64,000 nucleotides of DNA from CBDBCU01 sp965243185 (GTDB lineage: Bacteria; Chloroflexota; Dehalococcoidia; Lucifugimonadales; UBA3495), in contig OZ251531.1 in assembly GCA_965243185.1 (NCBI GenBank), positions 1,178,001 to 1,242,000 of the forward strand, written 5' to 3'. Made by a program: the position numbers and the translations under genes. The notes under the pieces were generated by a model. That model searched no databases, had not been told where the DNA came from, and saw only the letters and a program-made list of their open reading frames with translations. Positions within the stretch are counted from its first letter, which is position 1; each line of letters opens with the position of its first letter. Positions 40,892 to 49,639 of this stretch are shown piece after piece.

Positions 40892-41554
40892 CTAGCTGAC
40901 CCTTTCCGGAGCCGGCGGCGTCGGCAGCAAATCCGCCACCGCAAACTCCAGGTCAGGCAAGGCTACCGGCCGAATCTTGTCCCCCCGCCGGTAGATAGTA
41001 TGTTGGGCGTAACCTTCGCGGCCGGGATTGCGGAAAACTTCGAGGCAATCCCCCGGCAGGTTCAGCACCCAGGTTTCCGGCACTCCGGCCCGCCCATAGA
41101 TGTGGGATTTAATGTCCCGGTCATACGCCAGGGTGCTGTCAGCTACCTCGATCGCCAGCAGGACATCGGCGGCCGTGGGGTGGGCGCGTCCATACCCCCC
41201 CGGCCGGCGGCGGAGCAGGGCCAGGTCCGGCTCCAGTTCCAGACGCTCCCCCAAGCGAACCGGGGCCTGTACGCGGAGCCGGAACTGGCTGACAGCGTAA
41301 GGGGAAAAGACTTCTAGGGCATCATCCACACCCTCAGCGTGGCAAGGGTCGCTGGGCGGCCTAACCAGAATATCCCCCTCGATAAGTTCAACCCGCTCCT
41401 CGGTCTGCAAGATGCCGACCTCAACCATCCGGTAGTACTCGGCTACAGTGAATTTGCGGGTCTCCCGCAACCGCGCAACGTGGGTAACGGGAGCTGCGGG
41501 CGCCTCCGCGGCGATTGCCAGCGCGGCCGGCGGCTCTTTTACTTGCGTGGTCAT
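40892..41554 (-). CDS. Uma2-family (DUF820) putative nuclease
   Basis: 220 residues. KFTVAEYYRMVEVGILQTEERVELIEGDIL, then LELEPDLALLRR and VLLAIEVADSTLAYDRDIKSHIYGRAGVPETWVLNL. This is the Uma2 PD-(D/E)XK-like fold (D in PDLAL, E-V in IEVADS, K in DIKSHIY). Such genes are abundant in cyanobacteria and Chloroflexota, with unknown function. It sits between hpnA and shc in the operon direction, probably as a passenger. Confidence 0.85.
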   Translation of the reverse strand: MTTQVKEPPAALAIAAEAPAAPVTHVARLRETRKFTVAEYYRMVEVGILQTEERVELIEGDILVRPPSDPCHAEGVDDALEVFSPYAVSQFRLRVQAPVRLGERLELEPDLALLRRRPGGYGRAHPTAADVLLAIEVADSTLAYDRDIKSHIYGRAGVPETWVLNLPGDCLEVFRNPGREGYAQHTIYRRGDKIRPVALPDLEFAVADLLPTPPAPERVS

Positions 41555-41664
41555 CGTTGCCCTCGCCCGGGGAAAGGTAAGTTATCGCCGCTCTGATAAT
41601 AAACCGCCCCGCCGGTTTATGCAATGCCGCCGGCTTGCCGCCGGATAATTTCCCCGGAAACTGC

Positions 41665-42672
41665 CTAGCCATAACCATAATCCCGGAACCACTTTACCGC
41701 CCGCGCCAACGCCTCCTCGACCGGGCTTTGCGGCAGTCCCAACTCCTCCACCGCCTTTTGCGCCGATACATACATCGGCCGCCGGGCTACCCGCAATCCC
41801 TCCAGCGGAATGCGCGGCTCCCGCCCCAGCAGCCTGCCCCCAATCACCTGCTCCAAGCCGGCCGCCGCCATTGCCAACCCGAAAGGGATTTGCCAACGCG
41901 GCGCCGGCCGCCCGGTTATACCGCTCAGCATACCCACCACTTCCCGCAAAGTAAGATTGCAGTTGCCCAATATATAACGCTCCCCCGCCTGCCCCCTTTC
42001 CAAAGCCAGTATATGCCCGGCCGCCACATCCGCCACATCCACCAGATTCAAGCCGGTATCCAGCAAAGCCGGCATCCGCCCCCGGATAAAGTCCCGGACA
42101 ATGCGCCCGGTCGGCGTCGGCTTAACATCCCAAGGCCCGACCGGCGCCGTCGGATTAACTATTACCACCGGCAAGCCGGCCGCCGCCATCGCCAACGCCG
42201 CCTGTTCCCCTTGGTATTTAGATTGCTTATAATGCCCGGTCAAATGCAGCCGCGCCGTCCCGGTCCAATCATCCTCAACGCCTAATCCGGCCGGCGGCAA
42301 GGGAATAGTGGCCACCGTGCTGGTATAAACCACCTTGTCCACGCCGGCTTGCCGGGCCGCATTCAGCAAATTAACCGTCCCCTCGACATTAACCCGATAG
42401 ACCGCCGCCGGGTCTTTCGACCAGAAAGTATAAACAGCAGCGCAATGAAAAACCCCTTGGCAGCCGACCATCGCCCGCCGAATTGAATCCGGTTCCAGAA
42501 TATCCCCAACGACCTTTTCAATCCGCCCCCGGTCGGCATCGCCGCTACTGTCCATAGCCAAGGTATTGCTCCCCGGCCGCACCAAAGAGCGCACCTGATA
42601 GCCGCGCGCGGCCAATGCCAAAGCCAGGTTGCCGCCGATAAACCCGCTCGCCCCGGTCAGCAAAACTTTCAT
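41665..42672 (-). CDS. hpnA: Hopanoid-associated sugar epimerase HpnA
   Basis: An extended SDR of 335 residues. NAD motif VLLTGASGFIGGNLALALA; catalytic VYTSTVATIPLPPAG and HYKQSKYQGEQAAL (Y-x3-K); HpnA signature NPTAPVGPWDVKPTPTGRIVRDFIRG. Proposed to act in side-chain synthesis of hopanoids, but its reaction has not been settled. GGGGAG lies just before ATG 42672. It slightly overlaps the 3' end of hpnG upstream. Confidence 0.92.
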   Translation of the reverse strand: MKVLLTGASGFIGGNLALALAARGYQVRSLVRPGSNTLAMDSSGDADRGRIEKVVGDILEPDSIRRAMVGCQGVFHCAAVYTFWSKDPAAVYRVNVEGTVNLLNAARQAGVDKVVYTSTVATIPLPPAGLGVEDDWTGTARLHLTGHYKQSKYQGEQAALAMAAAGLPVVIVNPTAPVGPWDVKPTPTGRIVRDFIRGRMPALLDTGLNLVDVADVAAGHILALERGQAGERYILGNCNLTLREVVGMLSGITGRPAPRWQIPFGLAMAAAGLEQVIGGRLLGREPRIPLEGLRVARRPMYVSAQKAVEELGLPQSPVEEALARAVKWFRDYGYG

Positions 42673-42703
42673 CTCCCCGCCCTTCCAACGCCCGAAACCG
42701 ACC

Positions 42704-43423
42704 TTACCGCTCCGCCGCCGTTCCCGCCGCCCGCAATTCCAGAAACGCCAAGGCAAACTTCGTCAAACTCTGCCGGGCCCGGGCCGCATCATACGACAGC
42801 CGCGCCAGTTCCGGGATGCGCCGGGGATGACCCGCCACCGCCTTGGCGATTTGCCCCGGCCCGGCATCAGCCAGTTCCAGCAGGTAATGCGGCAACCCTT
42901 GCCCGGCAGTGTCAAGGATTGTCCGCACCGCCAAAAAAGGGACAGCATAACGGGCGGCCGTTTCGGCAATCCAGTAATCCTCCATATTCACCGTGGCCGC
43001 TTGATATTGACGGAACTGAGCGGCCTTGACGGCCGCGGCCGCCGAAACCCGGGAAACAGTCAAAGCATCGCCGCCCCGCCACTCCATAGCGGCGGCTTGC
43101 AAAGCCGCTACCGCTTGTCCGTACATCGCGTCATCCGGTTCGATGAAACCGTCCGTCCCCTCCCGGGCTTCCCGCAAATAGCGGAAAGGCAGGCACAAAT
43201 CCCCGGTACGCAAAGCCGGGTCCAGACCGCCCGCCAAGCCCAAAAGCAGCAACTCCCCGGTTCGCCGCCCCTCCTCCCGCCGGTTCAGCAGCTGGCGTAC
43301 CGCCCCTTGCGCCGCCCGCTTCCCAACACCCACCCCTTGCAGCTCGACTTCCTCCCCGGCAGCCGGCCCAGCCCGACGCAAACCGGCCAATTCATACTCA
43401 GTAGCAGCAATGATAGTCAACAT
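42704..43423 (-). CDS. hpnG: Hopanoid-associated nucleoside phosphorylase HpnG
   Basis: A 239-residue PNP/UDP-phosphorylase-type enzyme. MLTIIAATEYELAGLRR, LLLLGLAGGLDPALRTGDLCLP, NMEDYWIAETAARYAVPFLAVRTILDTA are the family blocks. In other bacteria HpnG removes adenine from adenosylhopane to give phosphoribosyl-hopane. Its place directly between hpnH and hpnA supports this role. Confidence 0.9.
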   Translation of the reverse strand: MLTIIAATEYELAGLRRAGPAAGEEVELQGVGVGKRAAQGAVRQLLNRREEGRRTGELLLLGLAGGLDPALRTGDLCLPFRYLREAREGTDGFIEPDDAMYGQAVAALQAAAMEWRGGDALTVSRVSAAAAVKAAQFRQYQAATVNMEDYWIAETAARYAVPFLAVRTILDTAGQGLPHYLLELADAGPGQIAKAVAGHPRRIPELARLSYDAARARQSLTKFALAFLELRAAGTAAER

Positions 43424-43476
43424 AAGCCGGCGGTTGGCGTTAGAGGGTTACTTTGGCGCCGGAGGATGATTTACCG

Positions 43477-44703
43477 CTAGGGTTGGCTGGATGCCTCAAG
43501 CTCGGTGAGGCATTGGGTAACGGCATTCCTGATCCGGCGATATTCGTTCTCGGTAAAGGCCGATACCCACTCCTCGATCTTTGAGCGAATGGCATTTTCA
43601 TCCCACTGCTCAAAGTCCGATTGGTCCAGGATGTTGTCGCTGAGGTCAAACACGATCCAATTTATCCACCTCTTGTCCTGCCTCTTGGCCGGATCGACAA
43701 CTTGCCCAATGCAAGAATCTAGGGCAGTCCTTGCGGCTTGCTCCGTACTCTCACTGATGGCGATGTCCGCCACAAGAGTGTCGTTTTGGCAACGGAACTG
43801 GAACAGGAGCAACTTGGGGCAGGCCGGCAACCATCCCGTTCCGGTTTCAAGTACCGGAAATTTCTGCCACTCCTCAGGAGAGAACCGGGTGAAACCCCGC
43901 TGCTTATGCAACTCCTCAAGTTTCCAACCCGAACCCGCTTGATTCCTGATGACCTCCCGGAGAATCCGATCCATTTCAACCGGGGGATCCAGCCGTTCCC
44001 GGCCAATATAGTCGATGGCAGACTTATGCCGCCGGTAGATTTTCCAGGCTAATACCCGGGCTTCCTCATTTCTCAAAATCCCTCTCCTTACCGCGCTGAC
44101 GTACTGCATCAGAAAAACCCGCACCCCCTCGCCGATGGAACCAGCCCGGCTCGCGACGGTTTTCTCGATTAGTTGGCAAATCACTCCGTAGTCAACCGGA
44201 AACCAATAATCCCGCTCTGTGGCGTCCTGAGCAGGTATTCCGCTCGGCGATAGAAACACATAGCCCCGGGTAAAGTCGGGGAACTGAGCCTCCAGAGCTT
44301 GCCGGTAGCGGGTCAATTGCCGGCTATGTTCTCCAGACCATACCTTGTTCTCGATAGCGCAGAGAAACTGCTGCCCCTCATCGCGAATAAGGATGTCCAG
44401 AAAACCCAACTGACCGCCCCCTCGGTTACGCCATTCCCGTTGCACTTGCGCCGTTGACCAGTCAGCCGCAGACATTTCCATCCGCGTTGTTGCCGACAGG
44501 AAATCTTTCAGGAAAGCATCGCCCAACCGGTGGTTTCCCCGTGGATCCAGCAGCCAAGCCAATACTCTGGAGTGTTTCTCCTCATCCCCCACTATGCCAA
44601 GCAGACGGAACGGGTTGAATTCCGCCAGTTGCAACCCCAATTCAGCCAAGTCCGGGTCTTGGTCAAACCGCTCCAATGCCGCGTACTGTTCCGCCGTCTC
44701 CAT
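43477..44703 (-). CDS. PD-(D/E)XK nuclease superfamily protein (PDDEXK_4-like)
   Basis: 408 residues from ATG 44703. FNPFRLLGIVGDEEKHSRVLAWLLDP at the N terminus, then a nuclease core GFLDILIRDEGQQFLCAIENKVWSGEHSRQLTRYRQAL (D and E-N-K). The C-terminal half is mixed. This layout is common in anti-phage and restriction-like genes of unknown partner. It interrupts the hpnH-hpnG neighbourhood, so it may be an inserted cargo gene. No partner methylase is near. Confidence 0.82.
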   Translation of the reverse strand: METAEQYAALERFDQDPDLAELGLQLAEFNPFRLLGIVGDEEKHSRVLAWLLDPRGNHRLGDAFLKDFLSATTRMEMSAADWSTAQVQREWRNRGGGQLGFLDILIRDEGQQFLCAIENKVWSGEHSRQLTRYRQALEAQFPDFTRGYVFLSPSGIPAQDATERDYWFPVDYGVICQLIEKTVASRAGSIGEGVRVFLMQYVSAVRRGILRNEEARVLAWKIYRRHKSAIDYIGRERLDPPVEMDRILREVIRNQAGSGWKLEELHKQRGFTRFSPEEWQKFPVLETGTGWLPACPKLLLFQFRCQNDTLVADIAISESTEQAARTALDSCIGQVVDPAKRQDKRWINWIVFDLSDNILDQSDFEQWDENAIRSKIEEWVSAFTENEYRRIRNAVTQCLTELEASSQP

Positions 44704-44861
44704 ACCGTCCCCTGCCTTTGCTGAATAGCGGAGCGGCCGGACTCCGTAGAGAGTAGTCGCTGAAGGAGCGGCTCGCCGCCGGTCGCTGCGGGGTTGATTG
44801 TAGCGGCGACGGGGCAGGGCGGTCAAGCGGTTGGTGTATGGCAAGGGCAGCCGGTCGCCCC

Positions 44862-45902
44862 CTAACCCGCCGTAATCCCCCCCTTATGCGCCGCCCCGGA
44901 CTTCAGCAGCGTCACCCAGTCTTTCGGCGTGGACACCGCTTGAAAAATAGTAGCCGACTCAAACCCGCAGTGCATCATACAGTTAGCGCAGCGGGGGTCT
45001 TTCCCCACCCCGTAATTCTCCCACAACTTTTCCTCATACAGCGCCGCCACCTCCGGCGTATGGGCATCCGCCAGCGGATAGCAGGGCTGCCGCCAACCCA
45101 GCACCGTGTAAGTCGGGTTCGACCAGGCCGTGCATTGATATTCCTTATCGCCGCGCAGAAAGTTCAGGTACAAAGGATTGTTGTAAAAGCGCATCCCGGC
45201 CGTGCGCCCCGGCGCCAGCAACTCCCGGAAAATCCCCCGGGCCTCCTGCCGGCTGAGAAACAAATCCCGATCCGGCGCGGCCGCAAAGTCATAACCCGGC
45301 GAAATCATCGACCCCTCGACCCCCAACTCCCCGACGAAACGAAACATCCGATGCAGATCCGCCACATCACTGCCGCGAAAGACTGTGGTATTAGTGCAAA
45401 CCCGATAGCCCTGACCCAAAGCGGCGCGGATGCCCTTTACCGCCCGTTGAAAAACCCCGGCCCGCGCTACCGATTCATCATGCCGCTCCTCCATCCCGTC
45501 CAGATGCACCACCCAGCAGAAATACTTGGACGGCGGGATTTTCGGCAGCATCCGCTCCAACAGCAGGGCATTGGTGCAGCAATAGACGAAATACCCCTCC
45601 CCCACCAGCCGGTTGATGATTTCGTCGATTTGGGGATGGATGGTCGGTTCCCCGCCGGCAATGGACACAATCGGCGCCCCGGCCTCCCGCACCGCCGCCA
45701 AGGCCGTATCCACCGCCATCATCCGCTCCATTACCGGCTTATACTCGTGAATCCGCCCGCAGCCGATACAGGAGAGATTGCACATCTCCAGCGGCTCCAG
45801 CATCGTCACCAGCGGGAACCGCCGCCGCCCCCGCAGCCGTTGCCGCAGAATATACCCCGCCAGCCGGAAAGACAACGCCAAAGGTCGTTTTGCCGGTTTC
45901 AT
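44862..45902 (-). CDS. hpnH: Adenosyl-hopene transferase HpnH (radical SAM)
   Basis: A 346-residue radical SAM enzyme with the cluster motif CNLSCIGCG. It adds 5'-deoxyadenosyl to diploptene, giving adenosylhopane, the first step of extended C35 hopanoids. SIAGGEPTIHPQIDEII is the SAM GGE motif. A C-terminal Cys cluster (DPRCANCMMHCG) matches the family. It lies 22 bases after the prenyl synthase gene. Confidence 0.95.
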   Translation of the reverse strand: MKPAKRPLALSFRLAGYILRQRLRGRRRFPLVTMLEPLEMCNLSCIGCGRIHEYKPVMERMMAVDTALAAVREAGAPIVSIAGGEPTIHPQIDEIINRLVGEGYFVYCCTNALLLERMLPKIPPSKYFCWVVHLDGMEERHDESVARAGVFQRAVKGIRAALGQGYRVCTNTTVFRGSDVADLHRMFRFVGELGVEGSMISPGYDFAAAPDRDLFLSRQEARGIFRELLAPGRTAGMRFYNNPLYLNFLRGDKEYQCTAWSNPTYTVLGWRQPCYPLADAHTPEVAALYEEKLWENYGVGKDPRCANCMMHCGFESATIFQAVSTPKDWVTLLKSGAAHKGGITAG

Positions 45903-45924
45903 CCCTTGCCTCCGTTACCCCCCC

Positions 45925-46995
45925 TTAAAACTCCCGCCGCGCCAGAAAATCCACCAACTCCGCCACTTCCGCCCTTGCCCACGCCGGCAGCTCCACCCCC
46001 TCCAAAGCCCGCCCGGCTTCAGCCGCGCTCTGTTCCGTCAGCTGTTGGGCATATTGCGCCGCGCCCACCGCATCCATAATTTCCATCACCCGCCGCACCT
46101 CCTCCTCCGACAGTTCCCCCTGCCCGTAAATGCGCCGCAATTCGACGGCATCCTGCCCCTGTGCTTGCTCCAGGGCATAGACCGCCGGAAAGGACTTTTT
46201 CCGTCGCCGAATATCATTATCCGTGGACTTGCCGGTCGCGTCCGCATTCCCCCAAACGCCCAAATAATCATCCCGTATCTGAAACGCCCGCCCCAAATAA
46301 CGCCCGAAATCGGCAAAGGCTTGCGCCGTCGCTTGGTTACCTTCGGCTAAAGTCGCCCCGATTTCCAGCGAACTCCGGATTAGCGCCCCGGTTTTGCCGG
46401 CAATCATTTCCAGATAATCGGCAGTGCCAATATCCGTACGGGATTCAAACCCCAAATCCCGGCATTGCCCCTCAATCATCTCCAAATAGGCTTCCAGCAG
46501 CAGCCGGGAAACCTGCAAAGTAATCGCCGGCGGCGTCCCTTGCCCCGCCGTCCGCAGCAATGCCCCATCCCCCAGCGACTGCACCCCGTTGCCGCAAACC
46601 AACGCCTTGGCCTCCCCCCACAAAGCCCACACCGTCGGCTGATGCCGCCGTTCCCGGTCACCGTCCTGAATATCGTCGTGGATTAGCGAAAAGTTGTGGA
46701 TTAGCTCAATGGCGGCGGCGGCCGCCGCCGCCCGGCGCATATCGCCGCCCAGAGCATCGCACGCAAACATACACAGCGTTGGCCGTAGCGCCTTGCCCTG
46801 CGCCGCCGGCGACACCGCCGCCTTCCCCTCCCGATCCCCCCAGCCCAAATGATACCGCATCGGCACCGCCAGGGGCGAACCCGCCACCGCCGGCACGATC
46901 GCCGCCAACTCCCCCGCCACCCGGTCTTGATACCGGGCAAACATTGCCGGCAGCGACGGCCCCGGCCGCGACGGCGCTACAGTCACGGCGGTCAT
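45925..46995 (-). CDS. Polyprenyl diphosphate synthase (FPP/GGPP synthase type)
   Basis: A 356-residue trans-prenyltransferase. The aspartate-rich motifs are LIHDDIQDGD (DDxxD) and QIRDDYLGVWG (DDxxG-like). The N terminus is extended. It makes the FPP or GGPP for the squalene genes. Chain length is not certain; FPP is expected from context. The ATG overlaps the stop of the upstream gene (ATGA). Confidence 0.9.
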   Translation of the reverse strand: MTAVTVAPSRPGPSLPAMFARYQDRVAGELAAIVPAVAGSPLAVPMRYHLGWGDREGKAAVSPAAQGKALRPTLCMFACDALGGDMRRAAAAAAAIELIHNFSLIHDDIQDGDRERRHQPTVWALWGEAKALVCGNGVQSLGDGALLRTAGQGTPPAITLQVSRLLLEAYLEMIEGQCRDLGFESRTDIGTADYLEMIAGKTGALIRSSLEIGATLAEGNQATAQAFADFGRYLGRAFQIRDDYLGVWGNADATGKSTDNDIRRRKKSFPAVYALEQAQGQDAVELRRIYGQGELSEEEVRRVMEIMDAVGAAQYAQQLTEQSAAEAGRALEGVELPAWARAEVAELVDFLARREF

Positions 46996-47801
46996 TGCCC
47001 GGCATCCCGCAGTTCCGCAATCGCCGCGTCCAACTCCCGCGCCCGGTCGCCATCCCCATCGGACAGCCGAAAACAGCGGTCCAGGTACAGTTGCGCCAAC
47101 CGGGAACCTTGCGCCGTCGCTTCCCGGGCCGCCGCCAGCAGGTTCAGCACCTGAAATTCCGTAGGCAGATGGCGGGCCAAAGCGTTAATCTCCTCCGCCG
47201 CCTCTCCCGCCATATTCTCATCCCGCCCCTCCTGCGCGAACTGAAGTTTCCCCAACAGCCGGGACAATTCCGTCAGTTTGTCCCGCTCGCTCATCAGACT
47301 GAACAGCACTTCATTGACCGAATAGGACGGGTCATTTTCCGCCTCCCCCTCAACAACCCCCCCGCCGCCCGCTCCTCCCGAAATCGCCCCAGCCGCCACC
47401 GCCACCCCGCCGCTCAATCCCAACCGGTCGATATAATCGGCATAGAGTTGAGCATAGGCTTCGACCGCCTCGGTGATGGCCTCCATCATCCGCATCAGGT
47501 CGAAAGAAAACATACTGGCCGCGAATACCAGGTCATCCCCCCGCAGCTCGCTCAGCCGCTCCAGTTCCGGGTAGCCGCTCACCGGCTCCGGCACCGGCGG
47601 CAACGCGATTTTAGACAGGTCAATCGGCGCATTGCCCAAATGTCCCGCCAAAAACGGCGGCACATACTTGCCGAAATCCGACTTTACCGGCAGCACCACG
47701 ATATAGGCCGCGTAAAGCTGCTCCTCCGTATCCACCCGAAAATAAGCCAAAGCGTGGCCCCGGGGACGCTGCCCATCGCCGCGGTCAAAGGTCAACTCCA
47801 T
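46992..47801 (-). CDS. Hypothetical protein, first gene of the hopanoid operon
   Basis: A 269-residue soluble protein without recognised domain. The N-terminal half is beta-rich (ALAYFRVDTEEQLYAAYIVVLPVK, PPFLAGHLG), followed by helices, a Gly/Ala-rich linker (GAISGGAGGGGVVEG), and long helices (LFSLMSERDKLTELSRLLGKLQFAQEGRDE). It may be a regulatory or scaffolding protein. It is translationally coupled to the prenyl synthase gene. Confidence 0.7.
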   Translation of the reverse strand: MELTFDRGDGQRPRGHALAYFRVDTEEQLYAAYIVVLPVKSDFGKYVPPFLAGHLGNAPIDLSKIALPPVPEPVSGYPELERLSELRGDDLVFAASMFSFDLMRMMEAITEAVEAYAQLYADYIDRLGLSGGVAVAAGAISGGAGGGGVVEGEAENDPSYSVNEVLFSLMSERDKLTELSRLLGKLQFAQEGRDENMAGEAAEEINALARHLPTEFQVLNLLAAAREATAQGSRLAQLYLDRCFRLSDGDGDRARELDAAIAELRDAGQ

Positions 47802-47855
47802 TATGCTCTTTCCTCATTGCCGTTGCCGATTCACCCGTTGGGCTATTCCCGCAAG

Positions 47856-47877
47856 GATACTCCGATTATAGAGTATC
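47856..47877 (-). promoter_or_regulatory. -10 region and operator-like palindrome of the hopanoid operon
   Basis: GATACTC (47856-47862) and GAGTATC (47871-47877) are perfect inverted repeats around CGATTATA, which on the minus strand is TATAATCG, a perfect -10 box (47870-47865). Start at 47801 is about 55 bases on. A repressor bound to the palindrome would cover the -10. The -35 is weak (TAGCCT). Confidence 0.5.
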
Positions 47878-48017
47878 GGCAAGCCTAAGGCTAGACCCGC
47901 CCCGGGCCACATTCGGGTCGAGCTGATTACGGTTTTAAGGGGGCGGGGAAAGCCGGCGGCAAAGTATAGGAAATTGCCGGGGACGGGAGAAACCCGGGCA
48001 AAGGGCGCCGGCACAAT

Positions 48018-48047
48018 TGCTAATATCCCCCTGGCCGGCGTATAATG
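48018..48047 (+). promoter_or_regulatory. Promoter of the pdxST operon
   Basis: TTGCTA (48018-48023) and a perfect TATAAT (48042-48047) with 18-base spacing. The pdxS ATG is at 48116 behind a GGGGGA sequence. The 200 bases to the left separate it from the divergent hopanoid promoter. Confidence 0.65.
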
Positions 48048-48115
48048 GCAAGTGTTATCAGTCAGACAACTTCGCCGGGGACGGGAAAGGTTGCCCGGCG
48101 GCAAGGGGGAACGGA

Positions 48116-49006
48116 ATGGTTGAAGTTTTGACCGGGACTTTTACGGTGAAGTCGGGCCACGCCCAAATGCTGAAGGGCGGGGTGATTATGGATGTGGTGA
48201 ACGCCGAGCAAGCGCGCATCGCAGCCGAAGCCGGGGCGGTAGCGGTGATGGCTCTGGAACGGGTGCCGGCGGACATTCGCGCCGATGGCGGCGTGGCCCG
48301 GATGACCGACCCGGCGGTGATTCTGGAGATTATGGATGCGGTGAGCATTCCGGTGATGGCGAAGTGCCGCATCGGGCATTTCGTCGAGGCCCAGGTGCTG
48401 GAAGCCATCGGCATTGACTACATTGACGAGTCGGAAGTGCTGACGCCGGCGGATGAAGTGCATCATGTCTGGAAGCACGATTTCCAGGTGCCTTTTGTCT
48501 GCGGCTGCCGGGATTTGGGGGAAGCCTTGCGCCGCATTTCGGAAGGGGCGGCGATGATTCGCACCAAGGGGGAAGCCGGCACCGGAGATGTGGTCGAAGC
48601 GGTGCGGCACATGAGGGCGGTGCAGGATGCCATCCGCAAGCTAAAAACGCTGCCGGAGGATGAACTGGTGGTGGAGGCGCGCAACTTGGGGGTCAGCCTG
48701 GAATTGTTGCAGCAGACCAAGGAACAGGGGCGGCTGCCGGTGGTGAACTTTGCCGCCGGGGGGGTAGCGACGCCGGCCGACGCCGGCCTGATGATGCAGT
48801 TGGGCGCGGATGGCGTATTTGTGGGCAGCGGGATTTTCAAGTCCGGCGACCCGGTGCAGCGCGGCTATGCCATTGTGCAGGCGGTAACGCACTACAACGA
48901 CCCCAACATTCTGGCGGATGTGTCCAAGAACCTGGGGGAGCCGATGGTCGGCCGCAGCGTCAAGGAATTGGAGAACCGGGAACTGATGGCGGCGCGGAGT
49001 TTTTAA
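48116..49006 (+). CDS. pdxS: Pyridoxal 5'-phosphate synthase, lyase subunit
   Basis: Makes PLP from ribose 5-phosphate, glyceraldehyde 3-phosphate and ammonia. 296 residues. GGVIMDVVNAEQARIAAEAGAVAVMALERVPADIRADGGVARM is the family hallmark, with KCRIGHFVEAQ (Lys), RTKGEAGTGD (phosphate loop) and FVGSGIFKSGDP. Forms a 12-mer with PdxT, which follows. Confidence 0.97.
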   Translation: MVEVLTGTFTVKSGHAQMLKGGVIMDVVNAEQARIAAEAGAVAVMALERVPADIRADGGVARMTDPAVILEIMDAVSIPVMAKCRIGHFVEAQVLEAIGIDYIDESEVLTPADEVHHVWKHDFQVPFVCGCRDLGEALRRISEGAAMIRTKGEAGTGDVVEAVRHMRAVQDAIRKLKTLPEDELVVEARNLGVSLELLQQTKEQGRLPVVNFAAGGVATPADAGLMMQLGADGVFVGSGIFKSGDPVQRGYAIVQAVTHYNDPNILADVSKNLGEPMVGRSVKELENRELMAARSF

Positions 49007-49020
49007 GGGGGCGGCCGGCG

Positions 49021-49632
49021 TTGAAAATCGGGGTTCTGGCGGTACAGGGGGATTTTGCCGAGCATATCGCCGCGCTGCGGCGGTTGGGCGTGGACTGCGC
49101 CGAAGTGCGCTTGCCGGAACACTTGGCCGGCATGGACGGGCTGATTATCCCCGGCGGGGAAAGCACTACCTTGAGCCGGCTGATGAGCATTTACCGGCTG
49201 CGGGCGCCGGTGGCGGCAATAGCAGCCGAAGGGCGGGCGATTTGGGGGACTTGCGCCGGGCTGATTATGCTGGCGGCGGAAATTACGGAAGCCGACCCGC
49301 AGCCGCTGCAACTGATGGACATTGGAGTGCGGCGGAATGCCTTTGGGCGGCAGATTGACAGTTTTGAGCAGGATTTGCCCATTGCCGGGCTAGGGGATGA
49401 ACCGTTTCACGCCGTCTTTATCCGGGCGCCCATTGTTACCCGTACCGGGCCGGCAGTGACTACTCTGGCGGCCTTGCCGGCGGGCGGGCCGGCGGTAGCG
49501 GTGCAGCAGGGCAAGCTGCTGGCGACGGCGTTTCACCCGGAATTGACGGCGGATGACCGGCTGCATCGGTACTTTCTGGGACTGGCGGCCGGCGGCTCGG
49601 AACGGCAATGGGGAATGGATGGCTTGGGGTAG
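49021..49632 (+). CDS. pdxT: Pyridoxal 5'-phosphate synthase, glutaminase subunit
   Basis: Class I glutaminase of 203 residues supplying ammonia to PdxS. KIGVLAVQGDFAEHIAAL, LIIPGGESTTLSRL, IWGTCAGLIMLA (catalytic Cys), and FHPELTADDRLHRYF (His, Glu). TTG 49021 is the start; no ATG fits. It follows pdxS after 14 bases. Confidence 0.96.
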   Translation: MKIGVLAVQGDFAEHIAALRRLGVDCAEVRLPEHLAGMDGLIIPGGESTTLSRLMSIYRLRAPVAAIAAEGRAIWGTCAGLIMLAAEITEADPQPLQLMDIGVRRNAFGRQIDSFEQDLPIAGLGDEPFHAVFIRAPIVTRTGPAVTTLAALPAGGPAVAVQQGKLLATAFHPELTADDRLHRYFLGLAAGGSERQWGMDGLG

Positions 49633-49639
49633 ATTAGCG

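Noticed and set aside
41665..42672. HpnA and the epimerase at 34108 as a recent gene duplication
   Set aside because: Their sequences share only the general SDR fold; active-site and signature blocks differ, so they are distant paralogues.
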